Source of the DNA: Endomychus coccineus
Lineage: Eukaryota > Arthropoda > Insecta > Coleoptera > Endomychidae
NCBI GenBank assembly: GCA_958510875.1
Contig: OY294070.1
Span: 47,083,139-47,147,138 of the forward strand
DNA length: 64,000 nt
Reading direction: 5' to 3'
In this document: positions 1 through 8,886 of the stretch, piece by piece
Layout: every line of letters starts with the position of its first letter
Numbering within the stretch: the stretch's first letter is position 1
Program-made: the position numbers and the translations under genes
The notes under the pieces: generated by a model
The model's database searches: none
The model's input: the letters and a program-made list of their open reading frames with translations, nothing else
What the model was told of the DNA's origin: nothing

Positions 1-460
1 ATGGGTGGATACACTTCAAGAAGTCACCGAAAAATATAATAAACGTAAACATAGAACTATAAAAATGGCTCCGTTCAAGGTTACGAAACAGAATGAAAGT
101 CGCATATTGAAGCAATCTTACTCACACATTAAGTTGGCCCTACCTCACAAATACCATGTGGGGGATATTGTGCGAATAAGTAAAGCTAAACATATTTTTG
201 AGAAGGGATTTACGCCCAATTGGAGTGCGGAATTATTTAAAATCATCAAAGTTAAAATTACCAACCCGATCACATATCTACTAGAAGATATGACCAACGC
301 ACCAATCAGCGGTTGTTTCTACGAGGAAGAATTGCAGAAAACCAAACAGCCAGACGTTTATTTGATTGAGAAGGTGCTCCGAAAAAAGGGTAACAAAATG
401 TATGTAAAATGGTACGGTATGAAAGAGAAAAGTTGGATTGAAAATTCTGAAGTTGTATAA
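1..460 (+). CDS. Polinton integrase, C-terminal part with chromodomain (5'-truncated by the window)
   Basis: The frame is open from the first bases and ends with TAA at 458-460. It is the tail of a retroviral-like integrase of the Polinton type, which would insert the element and make a 6-bp duplication. The visible part has the basic end of the catalytic domain, then an SH3-like block (HVGDIVRISK and PNWSAELFKI, about residues 50-80), and a chromodomain-like end (VYLIEKVLRKKG followed by YVKWYG and SWIE). Integrases with a C-terminal chromodomain are characteristic of Polintons and some gypsy elements; the neighbouring PolB favours Polinton. The DDE catalytic residues would lie upstream of the window, so integrity cannot be judged. 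An apparent start at position 5 is GTG inside the open frame, not a real start. Confidence 0.85.
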   Translation, partial: WVDTLQEVTEKYNKRKHRTIKMAPFKVTKQNESRILKQSYSHIKLALPHKYHVGDIVRISKAKHIFEKGFTPNWSAELFKIIKVKITNPITYLLEDMTNAPISGCFYEEELQKTKQPDVYLIEKVLRKKGNKMYVKWYGMKEKSWIENSEVV

Positions 461-542
461 TGTGCTACTGCGCATGTCTTCCATTTGACTGGTGGTTCAA
501 GCAAGTGGTGGAAGTCAAATAATCGAATCAGTCTGCGTGAAA

Positions 543-1136
543 ATGTCTTCGCAATTATACAACAGTTTTGCTCATAATGTACTTACCACCGTGTACGATG
601 CAAAACAATTTAAAGGTCCACCAAATTTGATGGAAAACATCGAAGAATTACAATTACCCTCGAAAAATTGGATAATCGCAGGAGATTTTGTAACGTTCAT
701 TATTGGAGCTTTGAAAGAATGCGCGTATGCGGATATTTTCTATTTCGGAGGAGATTTCAACCCATCCGAAAACGATTGGGAGATAATTGATATGAATGTT
801 GAAGGCTACTTTATATACGAAAATAGATGGAAGAATTTCATATTACACCAAGTTCCCGGTATAATCCCCAAACCAGGATCGTATATACTTGATTGTTACA
901 GAGTGCTACAGAGTGAAATTGGTGTTGATTTTTATCAGGTCGCGCTTCTCCCTTACCGAAGTGAAATAATGGATCTACGAGGGATTCGTAGAGGACTTCC
1001 TAATAAAACTTTCTTCTTCGACTCGTGTGGGGAACGCAACCAACACCACAAATTTTCTCCTCCGCCAACACTACAAGTTTTATGCTTCGATGTTCTCATC
1101 CAAACTTCCGATCACATCAAAGAAATATGCTGCTAA
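543..1136 (+). CDS. Unknown Polinton A protein, about 197 aa
   Basis: I do not recognise this family. The frame opens at 492, but the ATG at 543 (MSSQLYNSF) is the more likely start because the preceding part looks non-coding. The protein is soluble in appearance, with no signal peptide or membrane segment. A block WIIAGDFVTFIIGAL followed by YADIFYFGGDF loosely recalls the G-G...D-x-D layout of nucleotidyltransferase folds, but the second acidic residue is not convincing, so this is only a hint. It lies 82 bp after the integrase stop and 77 bp before the next gene on the same strand, as expected of a compact late block of a Polinton. The lack of stops over about 200 codons and the spacing support a real gene. 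Confidence 0.55.
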   Translation: MSSQLYNSFAHNVLTTVYDAKQFKGPPNLMENIEELQLPSKNWIIAGDFVTFIIGALKECAYADIFYFGGDFNPSENDWEIIDMNVEGYFIYENRWKNFILHQVPGIIPKPGSYILDCYRVLQSEIGVDFYQVALLPYRSEIMDLRGIRRGLPNKTFFFDSCGERNQHHKFSPPPTLQVLCFDVLIQTSDHIKEICC

Positions 1137-1213
1137 TGAGCTGCGCATGTGCGAGGTGTAAATATTTGGTTTGAGGGGTCAGGTTCTAGTGAATCGAGAA
1201 CAGTTTTAATAAG

Positions 1214-1918
1214 ATGTTGTCCCAGGATAGTGTTGGTGAAGATAGTAGCAGCAGCAGCAGCAGTTCTTTCGAGTTGGATCGGCTTTTAGAAGAGTTTGAG
1301 ATGAAGGCAAAAGACGAGCCATTCCTATTGATGAATACAACGTACCCGTTGGTGGGGGCAAGTTATGAAATCAAATGTGGATTGAGTCCTGTGCGAACCC
1401 TCTCACCTACAATCTCACTCATTCAACTTACCCAAAATTGTAAAGTCAGCTTTAGCCTGCTGGAATGGATCGATTTCATCGATATTCTACGAGTGAAAAT
1501 CCCCGAATTCTTCACAAGTCTACAATCAGATTTCGATGGGGCTCCCATATTATCCGATGAATACTGTCAAATAGTTCAACTTGTGTACTTCAATAATATT
1601 AAATTACTTCAAGTTACAAAGCACAATATCCATTTGTGGTTGTGTGAGGAAGATGTTCGAGAAATAATTCGAATCAACGATGAAGTGCTATCACATCGAA
1701 TGTCTTTTCTGGAACATTTTGGATTTTCCACATACTATCATAATGTTATTGATATGATTAAAAGTACGAGAGATCAGCATCAGCAGCAGCAGCAGCCCGA
1801 TGAAATGGTCCTCTTGTATTGTTTTATCGGTATTTCGCCCGACTGTTTATCAACCAATACACTTAGAGAAATGTTATTTTTCTATAAAAATAAAGTTATG
1901 TATGATTTTGAACAATAA
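1214..1918 (+). CDS. Unknown Polinton A protein, 234 aa
   Basis: The gene starts at the ATG of MLSQDSVGED and ends at TAA 1916-1918; an AATAAA-like signal overlaps the stop. The N-terminus has a run of eight serines (AGC repeats) followed by an acidic helix (LDRLLEEFEMK). The middle has alternating hydrophobic strands and a conserved-looking SFSLLEWIDFIDIL block. A glutamine run (QHQQQQQP) lies near residue 195. The strand pattern plus ExW is reminiscent of PC4-like single-strand-binding proteins, but I cannot establish that. The gene converges on PolB with a 233-bp AT-rich interval that probably holds polyadenylation signals for both strands. Confidence 0.55.
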   Translation: MLSQDSVGEDSSSSSSSSFELDRLLEEFEMKAKDEPFLLMNTTYPLVGASYEIKCGLSPVRTLSPTISLIQLTQNCKVSFSLLEWIDFIDILRVKIPEFFTSLQSDFDGAPILSDEYCQIVQLVYFNNIKLLQVTKHNIHLWLCEEDVREIIRINDEVLSHRMSFLEHFGFSTYYHNVIDMIKSTRDQHQQQQQPDEMVLLYCFIGISPDCLSTNTLREMLFFYKNKVMYDFEQ

Positions 1919-2151
1919 AAAAATTGATGCTATTATTTTTGGTTTATTAAAACACCCAACTTCCTCATAAAATATTTAATAGGATGAAGAAAAATACATA
2001 CAGCCAATCATCTGAATCAATCAAAAATGTGTATAATTATACTTACTTACAAAATATCTTAACCCCACTAATTTAAAAACAAAAATACATATATAATTTA
2101 CACAACTACTACTACTACTACCCAAATTTAAAAACATCAAAAATCTTAATT

Positions 2152-5100
2152 CTAACCTAAAGAATAGTGTCCATAAGGTAGGGTGCTTGTTTTATCCCCC
2201 AATATAACCCGTTTATTATCAAAGGGGCTCAAAGCGATTTTATTCTGCTCAATTGTGTATAACTTAAGGTCAAAAGAGCGGATAGATCTCTGGACGCGAT
2301 ACATCTCTATGTTCTCTTCCAGACATCTAACGTAGTCCTCAAATGTTATTGTATTTCGTAAGACATACTCGCGCACCCCTTTGGCTTTCTTTGTGACGTC
2401 ATCATCGCGATTTTGATTTTGGACAGTGAAGCTGTACATTTTTGCCCGCAAACCAACGAACTTATCCATCAAAAGCCCTTTGTTCTCGTCCTTCATTAAG
2501 CCTACTACTTTTTTGTTGACCTGCGGAATATTAAAGAGGTTGTCTGGAGCATAATCACTCGTATCAAATTTCCCGATATTTCTATTTATAATTGACTCAT
2601 AAATGTCATCGTTTGTAATAATATGGTAAATCAAACTGTCAGTATCAGTGTAACATAATCGCATCAATCCAGGGTCTTTGTATAATTTCAACATAAAGCC
2701 ATAATGGAAATCGTAAACGCAGGTTTTGGAGATGTCCAAAATAGACATCCCCACATAGATGGGTTTGTTGAATAAAACTTCTAATTTATTCTGTTCTATG
2801 GCCACCAAATTCTCCTCAAATATCTTGCTGCTATTGAAATTAGGTTGAGAAATATAATAGCGAGCCCCATAGGGCCCATACCATTTATTAACTAATCTAA
2901 CTAGTCTATGCTTCCGTACATTCTCCATAGATTTACCGAAAATTGCGTTGATCAGCAGCTTGAAGAGAGCTATTTCAAACGCATTCTTAGAAGCTGCCCT
3001 CAATCTAGTGTTGAGATCTATGTATGCTTTAAGCCACGGAGCTTGCTTAAATTCCAAAATTCTATGGACTTTTTTCAGCACCATCCCCAGCGCCAAACAT
3101 TGTTTTAAATTTCGATAGTGAATGATATATTTCGATTTATTGTGGAGAGTTGTTAGTAATTTAGGTAATTTGCTGTTGGGTGGTGCTGTGTGAGTGGGAC
3201 AAAGAGGGAGATCTTTATGCAGATCATGAAGTTCAGCTGGGTAATCTAAATCGACTTCCAATATGTAGCCAATTGGACTTTCGTCTGAGACGTTTCTTAC
3301 GTCTACATCATCGAGATTTTCAACCCACTTGAACCCATCATAGGGCAAATATTGAATCATAGCCCATCCGTACAAATTACAAACGTCAAAATACATGAGG
3401 TAACTTGTCTCTTTTTCGGGGTCGTGATTATTCATGTATTTATTATTGGCCTTTGCAAATCGATTACTGCATTGGCTCACACCTCCACGAATTCCCTTCT
3501 CCACAAATAAGACCATATCGATGTCTTTCAAATATTGTAAAGATACATTCGTATATTTCAACATACAGTCCCACGTGAAGGAGGGAACCGTGAAATAGTG
3601 GGCCGGATCTAAAGCAAAAAGATCTATACATTTGCTGCGAAAATTCTCAAACACATCGGCCAATAATAAAACATCTGTCTTCAAATATAAATCTGAATAA
3701 TCACCTAAATTTCTACAATTAAAACTAGTCCAAATTGTTTGAGCATGCCTATAATCATCCTCACTTATCGATTCGTCGCGTAATTTATTAAAAAATTTCT
3801 CTATTGGAGGAAGATTTTCCTCGTTCAATTTACCCCATTCATCTAAGTGTTCATAGGGAAATACTCCCTTACGAGTTAGTAATTTAAATTTATCATCGGA
3901 TAAGTGCGCAAACTCGCTTTTCAAAATATTCAAATCCTCCACCTTCAAATATGACACTAATTTGTCCAAGCTTGAATCTAAAAACCTACATGAATCGATG
4001 AAACGAAATTTAACCACGGAGTTTTTCGTACTTCTAGTGAAACTTATATACTTCTCTTTATTGATTGGGAGTACTTGAATATTTTGTTTGGACGATTTGG
4101 CTATATCTCGAATCAGCAAAAACATATCGTACCCACTGAGGTTATGAGCCACAACAGGCACTACGAATCGATATTTATAATTAAGATTACAATCTTGATG
4201 GGCTAATCCTCGATATTTGCCCGTGAAATGGCAATGATCTCTAACACGAACATCCCCCTCTTCGAACTGTCTCTCGCAAATATGACATTTCGTTTCCTTC
4301 ATTATATCTAGGAAACTAAAACCATTCAAGTCCATAGGTACAATAGATTTAAGTTTTAGATCGATAAATTCCCCAATTTTATCTAGTTCATCTGTCAACC
4401 ATTTGGCCGGGTCTAATCCCCTATAACTATCAAATCGTGATAGGGAATTGTTAAATTGGCATTTTAAATAATACCCAACACTATACGCCTCGTGTAGCTG
4501 GGTTTTGTTCGTATATGAACTTACATTAGATTGAGAGCAGTTCTGAATAGGTAATAGGAGAGCTTCAAAGTCAAAATAAATAATAAATGGTATGGGTAGT
4601 TTGTTTGAGTGATTCTTGAATTTCAAATAATCATCTTGGGGGAAAGTAATTTTACACATGTTCATTTTACCACAATCCTCAATGTGATTTTTATACTTAT
4701 TCTCACTATAAAAATTATTTAAACATCGCTCACACAAGTAAGTTTTGTTGTTCAAGCTAATTTGAGAATTTACAAGTCTGGATAAATTTTTAATTAGACA
4801 ATAGTGAAATTTAACGGTGGGATCAATGAAATTTGAGGATTTCGCAGGTTCTACATCGCGATAATATTTATCTTGGATTAATAGTAAATTAAAATGCTTC
4901 TCTAATTTATTTTTAGTTAAATATGCAGGGAGAACCTTCAATTTCTCCACATGTTCGCTCTGCTGCTGCTCATTACCCCCACATAATTCCAAAACGAATA
5001 CATGAATTGAAATATTGTTATTTTTCTCGAAAGTTGGAATTTGTGATATAGGAAGGGGAAATGTTAGATTTTGTAAATTTAAAACATTACTAAAATGTGG

Positions 5101-5946
5101 ATATGAAGAAACACGAGCTGTATTTGCATTTGCTGCTGCTGGATGTAGCCCAGCTGTTACTGCCCAGGCAAAACAGTATTCATCGTAATTTTTAATATTA
5201 ATAACAGCACGCTTCAAGAGTATTTCTTTGGGGAGAACGATATACGAAGAGCCTGAATTGATGGTTTCATGCTTATTTATATTCACCCCCAAACTGATAA
5301 CCTCCCTAATGCTCCACCCCGAGTCGCGTTCTAAAAAATCATCCAGCTTTACTTGGAGTTTATCAATTACATTCTCCTTGAACCACTCCAATAAATTTGT
5401 AAAAGCATCTATTGGAGCGGACTTGGTGTGGAAATATTTATACTCTGTTTGGATAAGCTCGTCGATCGCATTGAGCCGCATATATTCCCCACAAAATGTA
5501 GTGTTTACCTTAATGAAATTGTATGTATGTAAAATTTTGGTGATTCTAGGGCTGAAAAGATGAAAAGCATCATATAAAAAATTTATCGGGTCTAAATGTG
5601 AAATGTTCGTTATAAAGCCAGTTCGAATTCGTTGGGAAAATGCGCATTTACCTTCCTCCCAACGGATTCGCTCACTACGGTTCTTATTAGTTGTGGGTGG
5701 TTTATTTCGAACCCCTAATAAAATTTTGAATCTTTTTAAATGTCCAATATTACATTGAAGTTGGTTCTTACAGGGTAAATTCAAGGTGTCTTTGGTTAAA
5801 TGTCTGGAAAAAGTCCTAATGTACTTTGTACAGAAACCTATCCACTTTGTTATTTCCTGAGGGGATAATTTCGATTTTAATAAATCCCGTTGAGCCTCAT
5901 TGATAATTTTCACAATCTCCCCACTGATTTTAGCGATTGAAACCAT
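2152..5946 (-). CDS. PolB: Polinton-type DNA polymerase B (lineage 1), intact
   Basis: This is a family B, probably protein-primed, replicative polymerase that would copy the element. The open frame begins at 5967, but MVSIAKISGE at 5946 is taken as the start because the polymerase at the right edge of the window begins MDSISKIS. Numbered from the frame start, the domains are: an N-terminal block CFAWAV...HP (about 265-276); a C2H2-like finger CERC...H...C (412-432); Exo I YFDFEA (464); an HNH-like Cys/His cluster CHICERQF...DHCHFTGK...HQDCN (561-594); Exo II HNLSGYD (608); Exo III YLKTD (761); Pol A DVCNLYG (861); Pol B KLLINAIFG (1003); and Pol C YTDTDS (1106). All catalytic acids are present and there is no frame break. 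It lies 97 bp downstream of the small OB-fold-like gene on the same strand; a TATA-like stretch occupies the gap. Confidence 0.95.
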   Translation of the reverse strand: MVSIAKISGEIVKIINEAQRDLLKSKLSPQEITKWIGFCTKYIRTFSRHLTKDTLNLPCKNQLQCNIGHLKRFKILLGVRNKPPTTNKNRSERIRWEEGKCAFSQRIRTGFITNISHLDPINFLYDAFHLFSPRITKILHTYNFIKVNTTFCGEYMRLNAIDELIQTEYKYFHTKSAPIDAFTNLLEWFKENVIDKLQVKLDDFLERDSGWSIREVISLGVNINKHETINSGSSYIVLPKEILLKRAVINIKNYDEYCFAWAVTAGLHPAAANANTARVSSYPHFSNVLNLQNLTFPLPISQIPTFEKNNNISIHVFVLELCGGNEQQQSEHVEKLKVLPAYLTKNKLEKHFNLLLIQDKYYRDVEPAKSSNFIDPTVKFHYCLIKNLSRLVNSQISLNNKTYLCERCLNNFYSENKYKNHIEDCGKMNMCKITFPQDDYLKFKNHSNKLPIPFIIYFDFEALLLPIQNCSQSNVSSYTNKTQLHEAYSVGYYLKCQFNNSLSRFDSYRGLDPAKWLTDELDKIGEFIDLKLKSIVPMDLNGFSFLDIMKETKCHICERQFEEGDVRVRDHCHFTGKYRGLAHQDCNLNYKYRFVVPVVAHNLSGYDMFLLIRDIAKSSKQNIQVLPINKEKYISFTRSTKNSVVKFRFIDSCRFLDSSLDKLVSYLKVEDLNILKSEFAHLSDDKFKLLTRKGVFPYEHLDEWGKLNEENLPPIEKFFNKLRDESISEDDYRHAQTIWTSFNCRNLGDYSDLYLKTDVLLLADVFENFRSKCIDLFALDPAHYFTVPSFTWDCMLKYTNVSLQYLKDIDMVLFVEKGIRGGVSQCSNRFAKANNKYMNNHDPEKETSYLMYFDVCNLYGWAMIQYLPYDGFKWVENLDDVDVRNVSDESPIGYILEVDLDYPAELHDLHKDLPLCPTHTAPPNSKLPKLLTTLHNKSKYIIHYRNLKQCLALGMVLKKVHRILEFKQAPWLKAYIDLNTRLRAASKNAFEIALFKLLINAIFGKSMENVRKHRLVRLVNKWYGPYGARYYISQPNFNSSKIFEENLVAIEQNKLEVLFNKPIYVGMSILDISKTCVYDFHYGFMLKLYKDPGLMRLCYTDTDSLIYHIITNDDIYESIINRNIGKFDTSDYAPDNLFNIPQVNKKVVGLMKDENKGLLMDKFVGLRAKMYSFTVQNQNRDDDVTKKAKGVREYVLRNTITFEDYVRCLEENIEMYRVQRSIRSFDLKLYTIEQNKIALSPFDNKRVILGDKTSTLPYGHYSLG

Positions 5947-6042
5947 TTTTAAACAATAAACAAGCACCCTACCTTATGATATATAAGAACAGTATAGGAG
6001 GGATGTTGCCGTTAGTGGTGTTGCTGTAAGGTTCTCTCTCTC

Positions 6043-6363
6043 TCAACTCCTGGGAGGCAATTCGCAGAATTCTATTTTTGCACAAGATTTTCCTGCCCCA
6101 ATCGCTTCTTCCCCTCGATATATTAATGTGGTGTTCTGTCCCTTATTGATGATATCGATTATGGGGATAAGCGCTGTTGTTAGTCGCTTAGGCAGGAAAA
6201 CAGTTAGGTCGCCTTCTAATTCTGCTAAAACAGCCTCCCCAAATTTAGTGTGTACTGTTTTCAAATTTAAAATTAAATGTGGTACATCTAATTTTAAGTC
6301 TGCAATCTTTGTAGGTGTTGCCCTCTGCAAGAGAGAGATTTGGTTCAGTTTGGTAAAATCCAT
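6043..6363 (-). CDS. Small putative OB-fold (ssDNA-binding-like) protein upstream of PolB
   Basis: The 106-aa product has the pattern SLLQRATPTKI, then TKFGEAVLAEL, VFLPKR and LIYRGEE, and is clearly related to the 101-aa product at 63539-63844 (shared FGE-VLAE, VFLPKRLT, HRGEE/YRGEE). Both copies lie directly 5' of PolB on the same strand, so a replication role is likely. The beta-rich layout with a central TKFG turn suggests an OB fold, hence single-strand DNA binding; this is inference from pattern, not a demonstrated family assignment. A 281-bp intron in the 5' leader (donor GTGAGT at 6667, acceptor TTTTAG ending 6387) is predicted just upstream of the ATG. The C-terminus differs slightly between copies. 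Confidence 0.75.
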   Translation of the reverse strand: MDFTKLNQISLLQRATPTKIADLKLDVPHLILNLKTVHTKFGEAVLAELEGDLTVFLPKRLTTALIPIIDIINKGQNTTLIYRGEEAIGAGKSCAKIEFCELPPRS

Positions 6364-6386
6364 TTTTATTTTATTTTTTTAAAAAT

Positions 6387-6703
6387 CTAAAACAAATCGA
6401 TGGAAGTTAGCAGTGAAGAATTATTTTTGTGTGTGTGTGTGTGTGTGTTGAATTTACCTCCACCAAAATTGAAGATTAATAAATACACCAAAATATTATT
6501 AAATATCTACTAAGCAAATTGTTTAAAAGAAGATTAATAAATACTTTCAAAAAAGTTAAAGTTCTACCAGTATATTTTTTAAGAAAAGAAAAAATAAATA
6601 TTCCCTACATATAAATTAACCCTACATAGGAAAATAATGTTCAAGTTAATTAATGAAATAAACTCACCTTGATTTCAGCACTCACAAAAAACACGTCTGG
6701 TTG
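6387..6703 (-). promoter_or_regulatory. Leader exon and 5'-UTR intron of the small-gene/PolB unit (Polinton A)
   Basis: On the minus strand a leader segment (6703-6668) containing GACGTGTTTTTTGTGAG ends in AAG followed by the strong donor GTGAGT. The matching acceptor TTTTAG lies at 6388-6387, 23 nt before the ATG of the small gene. The equivalent place in Polinton C (62603-62635) has nearly the same leader and a GTAAGT donor, and Polinton B has a related CAGACGTGTTT plus GTGAGT. Conservation between elements supports a real spliced leader. An AT-rich intron of 281 bp follows and codes for nothing visible. Confidence 0.55.
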
Positions 6704-6756
6704 TTTCTAACTCAGATTTAATAATGAATATAATAATGAGATGCGCATATCGCGTT

Positions 6757-6972
6757 TTTATAGGAACTTCTTATCAGTTGACGGCGCCATCGAGTCGGTC
6801 AATAACAACTTTATCGATTTCTTTTTAGGAACTTCTTATCAATTGAGGTCATGTATATCGTTCATGCGTGGTGAATAACAACTTTATCATTTTCTTTTTA
6901 TAGGAACTTCTTATCAATTGACGTCATGTATAGCGTTCATGCTTGGTCAATAACAACTTTATCAATTTCTGC
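6757..6972. repeat. Three imperfect ~70-bp tandem repeats between divergent genes (putative enhancer/promoter)
   Basis: Each unit contains GGAACTTCTTATCA(A/G)TTGA, a variable centre and (A/T)CAATAACAACTTTATC or a close variant. The units begin near 6757, 6826 and 6897. Unit 3 has a perfect TGACGTCA (6919-6926), the CRE/ATF palindrome, degraded in the other two. Every unit has CTTATC, a GATA-factor core. The array lies between the leftward leader of the small-gene/PolB unit and the rightward spliced gene at 7080, so it is well placed as a shared bidirectional control region. Confidence 0.6.
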
Positions 6973-7079
6973 GAATTAGTTTAATTTTAGTTTATCACAT
7001 GATTAAATGTCGTGTATAAAACATATGACACTTCATAGGAGGAAAATAGTTATTATTCTCAAAGTGTTGTGTGTGATAT

Positions 7080-7962
7080 ATGAAGAAAATGGGCGCATTC
7101 ACCGATCATATTGAGGAATTTACCAACCGGTTCGATATATTGAACAAAGATCAGATGCGGAACTGGATGGAGGACAAGTGAGTTGTTTTTTTATTTCATT
7201 TTGATCTTACTATATATCTTGATTGCATATTTTTTTAGTCATTATTCCGAGGAAGAAATCAAAATAGAATTAGATTATCTAGATGTATTGAAGGCGTCTG
7301 ATGATGTGGATGATTTATTCCCGGATTTGTGTGACCCGCACGGAATAATTGATTTAACGTATGTTTTCTTTTAATTTTTGATATATTATTTCGATTATTG
7401 AATTACTCTTATTTCCATCAGATCCGACGAGATTTTATTGGTGGAGGACGTGATGTATGTGATTTCTTCTACTTGTGAAATATTTGCTTACTAATTTCAA
7501 TAATTACAGATTGAACGAATTACCTTCCCAAGTCCTGGTCGATACCCCAGCGTCTTCAGCGAGCTCCCCAGACATTTTGTATGTATTCATATTAACTCTA
7601 GAATTATTTCAATTCTAATTCTACTTTCTCAATAGATCATTACCTCATCCATACCAATCACCTGCACCTTCGCCGACACCTCCCCCGCAGCAGCAGATTT
7701 ACGAGGGATTTTGTATCCATGGTTTCCGCCACTACTTGGCGGAGCTGATGTTTGAAGTATGTTCACCTTATGCTGATGTTTTTTTATTATTTAATGAGTA
7801 CCCTTGTTTTATTCATAATTACAGATGTCACAACTTCGGGTTTTGGAGGGGTGCAGGTATTTGGTTTCACCCCTAGATGGAGAATGTTCCCTGGTGGTGG
7901 GGTTACCTCGCGATTTAAATCGCTTGAAAGAAAAAGTGAGTGAATCGAACACACACACACAC

Positions 7963-8002
<40 letters not shown>

Positions 8003-8101
8003 TATCAACTAAAGTTATTTTTTTTGTTTTCGCAGATGGTTGAAATGCGCATAGCTCGAGGTATGGTCTTTTTTGTTGAGTTTTTAGGGAATAATTTTTA
8101 G
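7080..8101 (+). CDS. Spliced gene with seven short exons and tiny introns, unknown acidic Pro/Ser-rich protein
   Basis: One reading frame can be followed through exons 7080-7177, 7239-7358, 7422-7454, 7510-7578, 7636-7756, 7825-7935 and 8036-8101. All six introns are GT-AG, of 61, 63, 55, 57, 68 and 100 nt; four donors are GTATGT. Exons join without a stop to give about 205 aa. The N-terminus is charged (MKKMGAFTDH), the middle acidic (ASDDVDDLFPDL), then Pro/Ser/Gln-rich (SPAPSPTPPPQQQ), and the C-terminal part is more structured (CIHGFRHYLAELMFE). I recognise no family. An alternative ending uses a further intron 8061-8133. AATAAA at 8176-8181 is a likely poly(A) signal. The gene is divergent from the small-gene/PolB unit and lies within the Polinton. 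Confidence 0.7.
7967..8001 (+). repeat. (TTA)n microsatellite in intron 6
   Basis: About eleven to twelve TTA units follow a short ACAC run inside the last intron of the spliced gene, which explains why that intron is the longest. A second TTA run lies at 8253-8280. Confidence 0.9.
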
Positions 8102-8254
8102 ATTTAGGTGTTTATATTGTATATATATTTTAGGGAATTTTTGTAAAATATTTTTTGTGTGTGTGTGTATTCAAGAATAAAGTTAAAAGTTAAATGTATG
8201 TGTCTAACTGATTCCTCATCTCCTATTCATAATCAAACAATAGCGATACTTTCA

Positions 8255-8879
8255 TTATTTATTATTATTATTATTATTAATACGTTTCTTTACATTTTTA
8301 ATGAGGATTTTCAGTAATAAAACTGATAATACACTAATATTGAAACATTGCATAGCATAGATTTCATTTTCTTTCTGTGGTGGTTGAGCTTCAGATACAT
8401 TGCTTAGGCAATTGATTGCTGCTGTCGCCGCAGGTGTTGAGGCTTCAGTTTGCTGCCAATTCACCACGTCTCCCTCACTTCCATCATGGAATAATAACTT
8501 GAGTTTATAGTTGAATGTTGGTAACATAGTTTTAGGAATAACGTATGAGAATACCTCCAATTGATTTTCATTAACTAGTTGGTGGTCCAGGGGTTGCCAT
8601 TCGGTTCTATTACATTCCCTCTCAACGAAGGCATCCTTGTTGGGACATATATAAATCCGATTCACTCGAGGTGGTACGTTTGTATATAGGATCCCATTCA
8701 ATATTGCGGTTAGGATTATGAAATTTGATTTCAACACAACCATCCCCTCCACTTATACTCAAATTACCTAGTTGGCTTATAGTTAACTTTTTATCTTCAT
8801 AAAATTTTATGTCTTTATTCAGTGCTACTAATTTCACATGGAATTCAAACAGTTTACGTGCGTATTCTTCCAAAGACAT
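8255..8879 (-). pseudogene. Frameshifted gene of Polinton A with a C-terminal membrane segment
   Basis: Two overlapping minus-strand frames appear to be one gene broken by an indel. The first (from 8879, MSLEEYARKLFEFHVKLVAL) runs to DLYMSQQ and stops at 8622. The second continues with ICPNKDAFVERECNRTEWQPL and runs to about 8255. The shift probably lies in the TATATA run near 8645. The joined product would be about 200 aa: an N-terminal helix, a beta-rich middle (WQPLDHQLVNENQLEV, IPKTMLPTFNYKL), and a hydrophobic C-terminal helix (ISVLSVLLLKILI) before a basic tail. I do not recognise the family. The upstream same-strand neighbour stops at 8887, only 7 bp away, suggesting a two-gene unit. 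A sequencing error at the TA run is the alternative. Confidence 0.5.
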
Positions 8880-8886
8880 ATCAATA

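Noticed and set aside
7787..8043. Frames with poly-Asn or poly-Tyr runs around 7970-8000
   Set aside because: They come from the TTA microsatellite inside an intron of the spliced gene; only exon 6 (7825-7935) is considered real.
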